From: Ricordea florida
Lineage: Eukaryota; Cnidaria; Anthozoa; Corallimorpharia; Ricordeidae
Direction of reading: 5' to 3'
Length of the DNA: 64,000 nucleotides
Assembly (NCBI GenBank): GCA_949710005.1
Contig: OX453272.1
Location: forward strand, 44,782,657-44,846,656
Shown: positions 37,601 through 49,600 of the stretch, piece after piece
How the letters are laid out: each line of letters begins with the position of its first letter
How positions within the stretch are numbered: the stretch's first letter is position 1
Position numbers and translations under genes: made by a program
Notes under the pieces: generated by a model
Database searches by the model: none
Told to the model about the DNA's origin: nothing
The model's input: only the letters and a program-made list of their open reading frames with translations

Positions 37601-40600
37601 TTGAACCGTGAATCATTCGCTTCAGTCACAGATCATACACAGGACAGGCTAAAGGAACAGTAATCATATCTCATAGTGATCATATCTCATAGTGATCATA
37701 TCTCATAGTGATCATGGGTTATAAGAACAGTGATAACAGGGAGCTTAAGCAAAACACGACGACAAGGTTGTCTTAGACGGGACCAAACAATTGCGTCAAT
37801 AAAACTGCACGTGCAAAATAAAGTCTGGTAAGTTTCTTTTCCGTCCTCTGCAAAACAACAACGTGAAATGACCATATTTCAAGTTTGCTCAGAGACGCGA
37901 GCGTACATAACCAAGTTTGCCTTACGAATTTCGTAACGAGAAGAAGCTAGAGATTCTCTCGGCAGCGCCTCGAACATCTCTTACGCTTCTTTCGTGCTTA
38001 GCAACCTCCCGCGTGCATCCATAACTCGATGGTTGCACGCTGCACGTTTACCATTTCTTCAATGAAACGCGAAGAACAGCGAAAAACTGACAAACCTTCC
38101 TGTTAAATAATGCAGGCCAACAGTGGTTTGTTTGTCAGGGTTTGCAGCCATCGGGTCCACAGGGCAACTCATATGAACTTCTCTCTACAGTTCGACAAAC
38201 AACGAAAAAAAAACAAAGATTACCATTAAACAAGGACAAGACTCAGCTCATACAGCAACGGATAGAAGTAACGTAATAGAAAACTTAGCGAAGAATGTAT
38301 TAATTGAGGATTTCACCTTGCGTTCTTTTAGTGTTCCCTTCGCGTACAGGTAAAGCGTTACTTGTGTCCAGCACTGTTTCTACAGCTCTTTACAGTTTGA
38401 CACAAGTAATAATTCACAAATAATGTAACAAGGAAAACCAAATAAAATCACTACAATCCACGATCCTACGTCAAATGTGATGGATGGACGGATGACTTAC
38501 ATTTGACATTGAAAAAAGTTTCTTCAGCTTTACTCAATGGAAGTCTAATGCGTAACTAATTAATGGAAGCCTATGTAATTAAACTACAGTGAGTTGCAAG
38601 GAATAAAGTAACAATTAAGCAGTAATTCGCTGTTGTTTGGGGCACACCATAGATAAAATCCACACAAAAATTGTGGGGACGTGATTTCGTCTCTAAATCA
38701 GCTAGGGATGTCGTACATGTAAGCTGCGACTCGTAGGTGTATGAAGAATGTACCGCTTGTTAGAGTGTTCTGCAGCTATACAGGAAATTTTCTTAATATA
38801 ATCAGTATTTACTGAGTTAATGATGAATAACAGTAGCCTGTTTCTTTCGTTCCTTAGTCTATAGGGCGACATATTGTCGCCCATCACAAAAGTTTATTAT
38901 AAACTAGCTTAGATTTTGTAGACATTAGACATTACGGCTTTACAATGACAGCCAATTAGGAGGATCTAACCCGTACTGGGCTCCGTTGCTTTGTGACTCC
39001 ACCCGGGATGAAAATAGTCACAGTGCAGTCTCAACATTGAATTTACTTTTCTATTGCGATACCAACATGACACAAACACGAGCCAGTAAATAATGCCAAA
39101 TAACATGCAGTTAAAAGAGTTCATGCAGCCAGTTCGTGAGAAATTAAGAAGTCATCCTGGGCAGGGTTTTGTAAACAAGCACAGAGTGTATACCTTTATA
39201 TGCAAATCAATATAGGTATATTTCAATCTTTGCTGATTACGTTTGCGCCAAGTCAATGCCAGGCCCAACTCATCGCCATTGCAGCCCTAATCAGTGGACA
39301 TTACAACAACAAATAGCTTTATTTGCATGACCATAAATACATACAATGTTGCAAAAGCTTTAGTAACCTAAAACTAAACCAATAACGATTATCGTGATCA
39401 TATTATGTTATGATATAGCAATCAAGTTACATTGGTTTGATTTGAAAATGGAATATTGCGTGGATCAAAGCAAGATGAAATAAATTTTGCCAATTGAATA
39501 TTAATTAAATATAATTGAATTATTACAACATGGGCTGCACAATATTGAAGTTTCTTAATCTGTTACACCTTTCCCATTGGCATTACATTGTGGTAATTGG
39601 GGTGAGGATGGATTCAAGGTTCTTATATAAATGTTTCGTCCTTTCGCGAGGGTGACCAAGACTTTCAAGTATCAATGGTTCTTGTGAGTTCAAAGATGGC
39701 TGAACAGTCCAATCTAGATACGTTTATCACTGCATTTAAGGGTTTCAGATGATACATAATTTTTTGAAAGGTGTTTTTTTCAACACTGTCACAGGCAAAC
39801 TCAGAAAAAGCAAACCCAAGTTCTTCCAACAGGAGTCGAACCCACAACCTTCAGATTACTAGTTCAGACACTCTACCACTGAGCTATAGGAGACTCGTGG
39901 GAGCAAGGTCATTAAACCAGGTTCATGGGACAAACATCCTGCATACTTTTAGGACTTGAAAGTAAAGATAACTAGTTCAGACACTCTACCACTGAGCTAT
40001 AGGAGACTCGTGGGAGCAAGGCCATTAAACTAGGTTCATGGTACAAACATCCTGCATACTGTTAGGACTTGAAAGTAAAGATAACTAGTTCAGACGCTCT
40101 ACCACTGAGCTATAGGAGACTCGTGGGAGCAAGGTCATTAAACTAGGTTCATGGGACAAACATCCTGCATACTGTTAGGACTTGAAAGTAAAGATAACTA
40201 GTTCAGACACTCTACCACTGAGCTATAGCAGACTCGTGGGAGCAAGGCCATTAAACTAGGTTCATGGTACAAACATCCTGCATAGTGTTAGGACTTGAAA
40301 GTAAAGATAACTAGTTCAGACACTACCACTGAGCTATAGGAGACTCATGGGAGCAAGGCCATTAAACCAGGTTCATGCGAGAAACATTCTACACACTGCT
40401 AGGATTTGAATGTCAAAGTGAAAGCATTGTGAAGTAAAAAAGATGATATATTTTCAGCATGGAGAATTCGTGAAAATGTAATTTTCGGTACTGTTACAGG
40501 CAAACTTAGAAAAAGAAAATCCGAATCAGTCTCCCAATACGACCTTATACATTATTTTGGAATCAATGTCAGTATCTGGATCACTGTGCACCTACCCCTC

Positions 40601-43600
40601 CCCTAGCCCAACAAGTTATAATAAGTTAAAAAATGTAGCGTTAATGTTGGGTTAGGGGAGGGGTAGGTGCACAGTTGCCCAGATACTGATATTAACCTTT
40701 ATTTTTTTCAAGACTTACAGGCGCAGCCCACTTTGATTCATGAGGAATGTCAGTGGAAACATCAATCTTGTCAAAATACTTCAGGGCCGCGGCTTCAATT
40801 GACTCCAAATGATTTTCAAGTGGCATGTCACCGTATGTGTAGAATCTAACATGACGGCAAATATTAAAAATTTAACAATAATCTAATCAATCATCAAAAA
40901 GCAAAATTTAATTTTATTGATGATAGTCTGAACAAAGCGGTTTTTTATTACACGATTAAGGACGTCCAAGGGCAAATCAGTAAAATTAGCCAATCAGTAA
41001 CCATTTCTGCTCCCGCGAAGGTCAATATTTTCCTTTCAACGGACCGGGTATTGTCCCGAATGATCCCACAAAATCCAGGGTCAGATTTTTGTCTTCAGTT
41101 AAAATAAAGACGTCGGAAAGTACAAATTGTTACTTTGCTTTTTGTTGTTGTTGTATGAAAAAGTTCTCCATATGAGGGCCGTACACTATGGAGCGAGCAG
41201 GGCTGAAAAAAGCCGTATGGCTCTGCGTATGGCCCCGCGAGATACAACTGCTGCAAAATGGGGAAAACAGAAGAAAAGCAGCGGGTCATAAAATGATAAA
41301 ATGCTAATTGACTGGGTGACACCCATGCGGAAGGCGGTTCTGGGATCATAGTGTGAACACTTGTCCAATTGTAAAGGTTCTTCCTGAGTTCTTGAATAAG
41401 AATATAAAAAAAACCTGAATAAGAACATACAGACTGTGGAAAGAATCTAGACAAGAAAACAGCAAGAACATGTACAACTGGACAAGTGTTCACACTATAA
41501 TCCCAGAACCCCCTTCCCCACGTGGGTGAGATCGGTCACTGCAAAATGAGGAAAAAATAGAAGGAAAGCGGTAGTCATGTGATAAAAATGCTTATCGACT
41601 ACAGCAGGTGAGATCGGCCCGGATGGGAAAACATTTGGCTCTCAATCATCACGCACGGACCTCGCTGCGCCCCGTCCCTAGGTCATGACCTGGAGCCATG
41701 GCCCTCCCACTCAGTCAGTAAGTGCATACTATCATAAGAGGTCGATTGTACGCTTACCTGGCATTACTGGGATGGTAATGAGATGAATGAAATTCCTTTA
41801 ATTGCCGCCACTGTAGAGCATAATACATACTATTTATTAACCGAGAGTGAGGTCATTACTGGGAAATCTCGGACCGAGGCCTTGATATACGTCAAGACCG
41901 ACGTCTGAGATTTCCGAACGGACAAGGTTAATAAGTTATTTATTATATGGCATTTTTAGCACTGAAAAAAAAACGGAAGGGTTTTTCAATATCCGCTTAC
42001 ACGCACAAGATGTCATTCAAGGTCATGTTCACTGACCCGAAACACACCTGACCGTGCAATCGAAACCAGAACTGACGGAAGAACAGTTTCTTTCAAAACG
42101 AGACAACTTTTGTCTACATTAAAAAAAATGGAAAATGCTGGGTCATTACAGGAAAATCTTGCCCGCTTAGCAGCCAATCAGAGAGCACGTACTATTATAG
42201 CCATATAATAAAAACAATAATCATAACTATTGATTCTGTTGAGATGCACTGTCAATTGAACATTCTGTTATGACGAATTACTTAAGAGTCAAGCCAGCAG
42301 AAAGTAAAGCTGAGAGACTGATAAGTACAAGCTTGTGTCATTAATGTTCAAGCCTGCTTTGCTACGAAATAGAGGTAGTTATGGGGAAGGCAAGGGGAGG
42401 GACCTCACAAAAAATTCTGGGCATGCTCGTTGGAAATTTTCGAAAACAAACCCAAAAGGTAACAAAATCTTGTGTGTGTCAACAAAGTTACCAAGAGGTA
42501 TCAATCCAATAGAACAAACAAAGGGACGCTTTGACCATTTTAAGAGCTGAGTGAGACATCAATAAAAACCAACTGACAAGTGACTAGCTCCTGTCATATT
42601 TGTCTCTTTAAACAGGGCGGCAAATAACAGTCGGTCATTGGCCGACCAAAGTTAGCTCCTGTCCCAGCTGTGGTCGTACAAGATGTTTGGACAATTTTTA
42701 TCATGTATTGTTGAATATTACAGATGAATAAAATTCAATCATCTTTTTTTGTGATCTCCGAATACGTTTTTGTTTTGTCCGACCAAAATGGTCATTTAGA
42801 CGGACAAATGTCCGTTCAAGAAAACAAAAAATATTTGCAGTCCAGCTTAATTAAAGGTACAGCGATAGCTCCGTCGGTGTCCATTTTTGGGTTTTGCTCC
42901 CGATGAAGAACCAATACAAGAACCGATACAATCAGGATTAACTGGTATCTTGCTTTAGCTGTTACTCACAGTGAGATCTGGAATGCAGAGTGGATCCCCT
43001 CCACTGTTGTTACTGTACGTATGACTTGGTAACAGCTTCATCTGAGCGTGGTGCACATACAGCGACTCAGGGGTTGACTAAAACACGGTAAGATAATGCA
43101 TAAAATGTTAATAAATGCCTGATGCAGTACCATACAAAAGTAACCAAACAGGAAATGCGCTCTGTGAACGCGAATGGAACGCAAACGGAACGCGAACAAA
43201 ACGCCATTGAAACGTGAACATAAGTTGCTGTACGCCGAGGTATATTCCCGACGAGAAAACCTGCGTTTTTATGGAATTAGCGAGGAAAAGGAGGAGGGAA
43301 ACACTTGTGGAGTACTTAAAAATTTCTTGGAGAATCAATTACAAGTCAACGCAAGCATTATTGAATTCCAGCGAGTGCACAGAGTCAGAAAATGAAATGA
43401 AGATGAGCGTCCAAGGCTGATAATTGCTCGATTTCTTCGCTATGGTGATAGAGAATGTATTTTCTCAAAGGCTAAAGATTTAAAAGAGACTGGCTTCGGA
43501 GTGTCAGCAGATTTTCCAAAGGAAATAGTAAAACGGAGGAAATTACAAAAGGAAAAGATGAAAGATGCAAGAAAAGCGGGTAGGCGAGCTTTTTTTAGTC

Positions 43601-46600
43601 ATACAGAACCGGATAAATTATACATTGACGGTGTTCTCAACTCTTTATAATTTTGCAGTTGGCTTATTTAGTCCTTCCCTTTGTCTAAATCGTTTTGCGC
43701 CCTGAGTTAAAAGCCAATAGTTGCTTTCTTCGAAAAGCTGAAGACTTCGGAGGGAAAGAGGAAAATTCTTAGTATATTCAATCCCTCCGCTTAAGTTATT
43801 ATTTATCTGTGTTTATGTGTCTCTTTATAAGCTTAGTTTATGCTTTTTTTCTTTTGCTAATTTATATACCCCGATTCGTTCAACGGCAGCACAACAGTTT
43901 TATCTGGCTGCCTGTAAATTTTCTTGTTTGTCAGTGTTATAATTTAGTATTAGGAGTAACGTTGCTGTATTCGCTTAAAGGTCAATCAATGATCATAGTT
44001 TATCTTTCTTTAAGCTTGGGAATGTTTCTGAACAATGAGTTCTGTCAGGTGGCGGATAGTGAAATTTTTCTCGCGGGAATCAAATGAGTATTGCATTTAA
44101 ATTAGTTTCTTTAAATGCTCGAGGGATTCGCACATTCGAAAAGCGCAAGGCAATTTTTGCATGGCTAATGAAACAACAAGCGGACATTTGTTTCTTACAG
44201 GAAACGTATAGCACTATAGAAATCGAAAACAGTTGGAAAATGCAATGGAAAGGGAACATGTTTATACAAATGAAAAACTGTTTGCGTTTAAAATCACAGA
44301 TTCCCCTCGTTGTACGTTTTGTAAGAAAGAGATAGAATCCATCTAGCATTTGTTCTTCTCGTGTAAAGTTATTGATGTCTTTTGGAAAGAAGTACTATCT
44401 TGGATGTCTGTTCATGGTATTGAAATAAATGAGATAACATTGTTAGATGTCTTGTTCGGAAATTTCGATCGAAGGGAGGATGTTATGGTGTTAAATCACA
44501 TAATTTTGTTAGCAAAATTCTTTATTTACAGGTGTAAATTGGACAAAAGTAATCCATCATTAGCGGTATTTAAGGCTAAACTTAAAGCAATATACAAATT
44601 AGAAACCTTTATTGCAAGAAAAAAACGATGCTCTTTTGAAGCACTTTAGTAAATGGAGTTCTTTTATCTCTGCTTTTATATAGTACTTCTTTCCAAAATG
44701 TTGTAGACTCTGAACTACAGCTCTCTAGTTAAGCCTGCCACTTTTTCTCTCCTTTATATTTCAATGACAGTGTTCCTAACTTTTTTGATTTTAAATATTT
44801 TATTGTTTTTCTCTTTTGTAAGTACAATATTATTAGTAAGCAATGTTAAACTCCTGTAGTGCCCTGTAGTGTTAGTAAGATGTATGTTTTTAGCTGATAG
44901 TCTTGTATGTATTTGTTGGTAAGTAGCATTTGGCGAAATGTAAAGTAAAAAAAAAAATTAAAATAAAAAAAAAAATCTAAAATTCCCAATTTGTTTAAAT
45001 TACGATCGTAAATCCTAATGCTTACCATAGCACCTTTCATCTCATTGAACACAACGCCTTTGAAAATAACTGGTGAATCAGGAGTTGAAAGGGCCTCTGG
45101 CTCTAACCTCCATCCTTCCTGTCTGAATTAGAAAAATCTATCATATTAGTTTGATGTTCAGGGCATTTCTTAAGAAATATTCCTTCACCTTCCTGCTAAA
45201 TGATTTCTCATGGCTGCTTTACACCAACAAATCTGACTGGTAAGTACTGCACATGTAGTAGAGCTTTGCTCTCACATAGCACTAATGCTCGAAATCTGAA
45301 TCAATGTAAGTATCTGGGCAACAGTGCACCTACCCCTCCCCTAAACCAACATTAACGCTAACTTCTTAACCTATAATCAATTGTTGTGTCAGGGGAGGGG
45401 TAGGTGCACAGTTGTCCCAATACTTATATTGATCCCAAAATCTCAGCTTTTCTTTCACTGGAGTGGTACTCACATGAAATCAAAGATATCACTGATTTTT
45501 CCATTTACCTCAACCCTGTACCTGATTTATTGCAAAATTTTCTACTTCTGCCTAGTCAGATCGGATTGGTTCACGATTGATTTCACTTGACTCAGCTGCG
45601 TGTAGACATTGTATGGTCTGATACGTAATGGTAACAGGCCTGAGTGGAGTCCAATTCAGTCTGTAATCATACGAGTGACTAACAAAATCAGACAACCCCG
45701 TAGCGGGAGTCCGATTTGTTTAATCACGAGCATGACCGCGGACTGAATTGGAAGACACGATATTCTGTTACCAATTAATCATAACTTTAACAAAATTTAT
45801 GATAGATAAAGCTCTTTTTTAAACTTAAAACACAACAAATCCCAAGATTTTTTTTGCTAGTAGTGAAAAAACAAAGCCATTAAAGCGAGCGTGATGGTGC
45901 ATACTGTCCAATTAGTCAGGCATGATGCATACTGTATTATTTAAACTGTTTAAGGCTGAAATCAGGGCAGTTGATAGCCAATCAGATTTGAGAATTTTGT
46001 TATAGTTATGATTAACCACTTTATCAGTCACATGTAATTGCCTGCAAGTTCAATTTGAAAAGAGATGAAAAACATACATTGCCTGAAATTATATCTTTGA
46101 CAGTTTGATGTAGAAATTTAATATAGTCATGATGAATCACTTTAACTGCATATAAAAAAGTTTAAAAATAAAGGCAAGTCCTAAGGAAAATACATCTAAT
46201 GTGCGTATATGCACAAGTATTTACATGAACATTCCTTGTCATTCCTCGATCATCTTCAAAATTACTACAATCACTTCGTCTTCAGACAAGCAAAAGTTCC
46301 CTGCACATGCAATAAATGACTGTATCATTTCCCAACAAATATCATTGTAGTGGAACTGACCTTTAAACAAGACTAGCCCTCTACTAAGAATGTAACTCCA
46401 ATTTCATGCACTTACCGAAAGTCTTGTTCTCTTAAATGTGGGAAAAAAGCAGCATCCAGGTAAACAGACAGCAAGTTTTGGAAGTCTTTGGGATTTTGAG
46501 TTGAGAATGGATACATAGTAAAATCACTAGCTGTAAAGAAACAAGAGAAAACACCCCATTAAAATTATAAATAACTTATTATACATGTAACATGCCTTTT

Positions 46601-49600
46601 CAAATTAAACAAAATTCAAAGTTATCAGTATTGATAACAACTAACACCAAAACACAAAGACAAAGAAAACTGAAACCAAGGAAAAAAATGAACCACAACA
46701 TAGACATATTATTAGCTTCATTTTGGTTTTGTAAATCAATTTATTTTCCTTTTTATCTCCCATGCTACTGAAAATGGGATAAGATCTGGCCAAGTGGACA
46801 TTAATTAAAGGCTCGTGTGTGCCTTTACCTTCCATCCTTTACCTATGGAATTAATTTACCTGTAAAAGCATTCATAAAAGTTGACAGTGATCTATTCAGC
46901 ATTTTGAAGAAAGGATCTCTAACTGGATACTTTTGTGAGCCACATAGCACTGTGTGTTCCAGGATGTGAGAGACACCAGTGCTGTCCATGGGAGTTGTTC
47001 TAAACCCCACGCTGAAGCACAAAAACAACAGGCTACAGTAAGACAGATGTATATAAAACTGGAACATCCACAATAGATCTTAGATGTCTGGCAAATCACA
47101 ATACATATGTGTTGCTATTAAAAACATGCAATGCGTATATAATTTTATAGTGTATAAGCATTATTAATCAACAACTATGAAGTCAAGAAAGCTGCATATT
47201 GGCTGAGTTCCTTCTTTGGGTTTTTGTAGATCGAGACGTAGTTGAGGTCAATAAAAACACAAAAAAGAGCATCCATGGAAGGAACAAGTTTGGTCAATAA
47301 AGGATTTACTATAGCATCATTTGGTTTCATTTTGTTTCACCATGTAAAACATCACAGCACTGTACATAACAAAAGAATACAACAAAACTTCTCAAAATAC
47401 AAACTTCACACCGTTTCATACCAAACGTAAACCCTAGAATATTATAATAAAAAACATAATCACAACTGTCATTGTTAAGGAATGGATTGTTGTTCATCTT
47501 GGAAATTGTGATGATAATGTAAATTCTTCTTTTGTCACGCAATGTAGTTGCTGGATGTTGATTGCAATGTTTTGACTGCCTACTCCAAGTCTTCTTCAGG
47601 CATTAGGGTCAACTGATTCTGGCTAACTATTATATAGCTACATGATATATATGATATAGTGTTACGATATAGTGATGAGAACTGTCAACTGATGTACATG
47701 TAACTCATTCCTTTTGGTGAATGTTTTTGCAGCGTCGGGTTCCTCTTTACATGAAAAAATTAGCCTGTTTAAATATTACAGGACATTTCTTTTCCTGTAC
47801 TGTTCCCGATGGTTTAGTGATGATACGTTTAGCCCAGTCCTTTAGGCACTTAACAATACCGTGTTTCACTAATTGTGGATGGTGTGAATCATATGCTAGG
47901 TACTGGTCAGTGTGCATGGGCTTCCCTAGACGGTGGTATGGAGTCTGTCGTCTGGTTCCCTATTCACTAGTGAATCAAGGAAAACCATCTTCTTGTGGTT
48001 CTCGGTTTAATTTCCATAGTGAAGTGGATGGCAGGTGCTGTTGGCCAACAAAACTGGACACAAGCCACTTAAGTTTATTGATTGTGATAACCACTGGTAC
48101 ACAAAGAAGGTGAAAGAGGCAATTCACATAAGACTGCACTGTAAAACAATCATGTAACATCAATAGGGATAACAGAATTGATATTCCAGAAGTGCGTGGA
48201 TCCCAACAATCCAGAAACACCACAACAAACAAACACACGGTGAGTCAGAGGACACCAAAAGAAAACACAGCAACCAGGAACACTAGCAGGATTGAAATGC
48301 ACCAATCAAAGCAGACCACTTCTGTAGCTATATAGTGGTTAGCTGGAATCAGTCAACCCCAGCAGTACACAGTCAAAACATCATGATCAACATCCAGTGA
48401 CTACGTGGTGTGATAAAAGAATTGACATTATGTGTGAATGTCGTTAGTAAAGGTAATCATACGGTTTCGAGTTCAATTTGGAATTAATTTGCACGAGTGA
48501 GTTTTTCAAAAAGCTGAAATTGCACGAGCCGCTTCGGCGAGTGCAATTTCAGCTTTTTGAAAAACTCACAAGTACAAATTAATTCCAAATTGAACGAGAA
48601 AAGCCGTATGATTACTTATTAATAATATAAACATGAAAAAATTCGCCTGGAAGAAGTGCCGGAAGATCTCATTGCGGACAGGAAGTGAGCATTTGACGCG
48701 GATTTGACAATTTATTTACTGATTGGCTGATGAAGATCAGCTGATAACGCTACGAACTCAAAGCGGTTCGTTTAAAAATAAAGAATATCATAATCCAGAA
48801 AATCGATGTGTAATTTGCACTGGTGTTACACTTTTTGCACTGGAATTACACTTTTTGCACTGGTGTTACACTTGAACTGCACTACTCTCAGCCAATCAGA
48901 ATCGAGTAATTTTTTCATGTATATTATTATTTGTACAATTTTACATCAACTAGGATTATTAGTGGACACAAACATACTGAACCATCTCCTTGTACATGTA
49001 CCTGACTGACTTTTCCTTTCAGCTGATGATACAGTTAAGTGCAGCCAAAGCACAGAATGTGTTTTCATGTGCACCCAAACTATTACCTGAAAACATTGTT
49101 AGAATCTTCCTTTGCAATGTGCAAATGTTGTGCCCCTGTTTTACTATGCGTCAACTGTACAGAGACCAAGTCGAGTTCAGGAACTGAGACAACCTACGTG
49201 TAAAGTATACAGGAGTTAGTTTCTACAGACACTTGTGCTGTATTGGTGGAAAATGACCCACAAAATACAGTACAGTTTATCAAACGAGTTGATAAAGCAA
49301 GTTTTATCACCAGAGGATTTAAGTGCTGACATTAAATTTTCAAGTAAGTTTCAGAGCAAATGACAAATCAAAGGGCTAATGCTTGAAATGTTGGTGCCTC
49401 TAAAATCCGACACCACGGTAAAAATTACATCATCAACTCACTTGATAGATTGTTTCTTGTGTTAAATGAACATATTGTAAGATCCTCATTACACTTTTCA
49501 TTCTATTCACTTGATTGAATGTTGTTAATAATTTTCATTTCACATGATTCATTGTAAACTAAATAATATTATACTGTACATGTAACTGTTCTGTTGATCA

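Larger units (their letters stand above)
43100..44980 (+). mobile_element. L1-type LINE with large internal deletion
   Basis: In order: ORF1 (43174-43650), a spacer, the start of an ORF2 endonuclease (44084-44250), directly joined to an ORF2 C-terminus (44250-44650), a 3' region and an A-rich tail at 44948-44976. It fills almost all of one PITRM1 intron, in the opposite direction to the gene. Confidence 0.85.

Noticed and set aside
47721-48113. Plus-strand 130-residue ORF
   Set aside because: It is the antisense of the Penelope-like RT fragment, whose motifs read on the minus strand.
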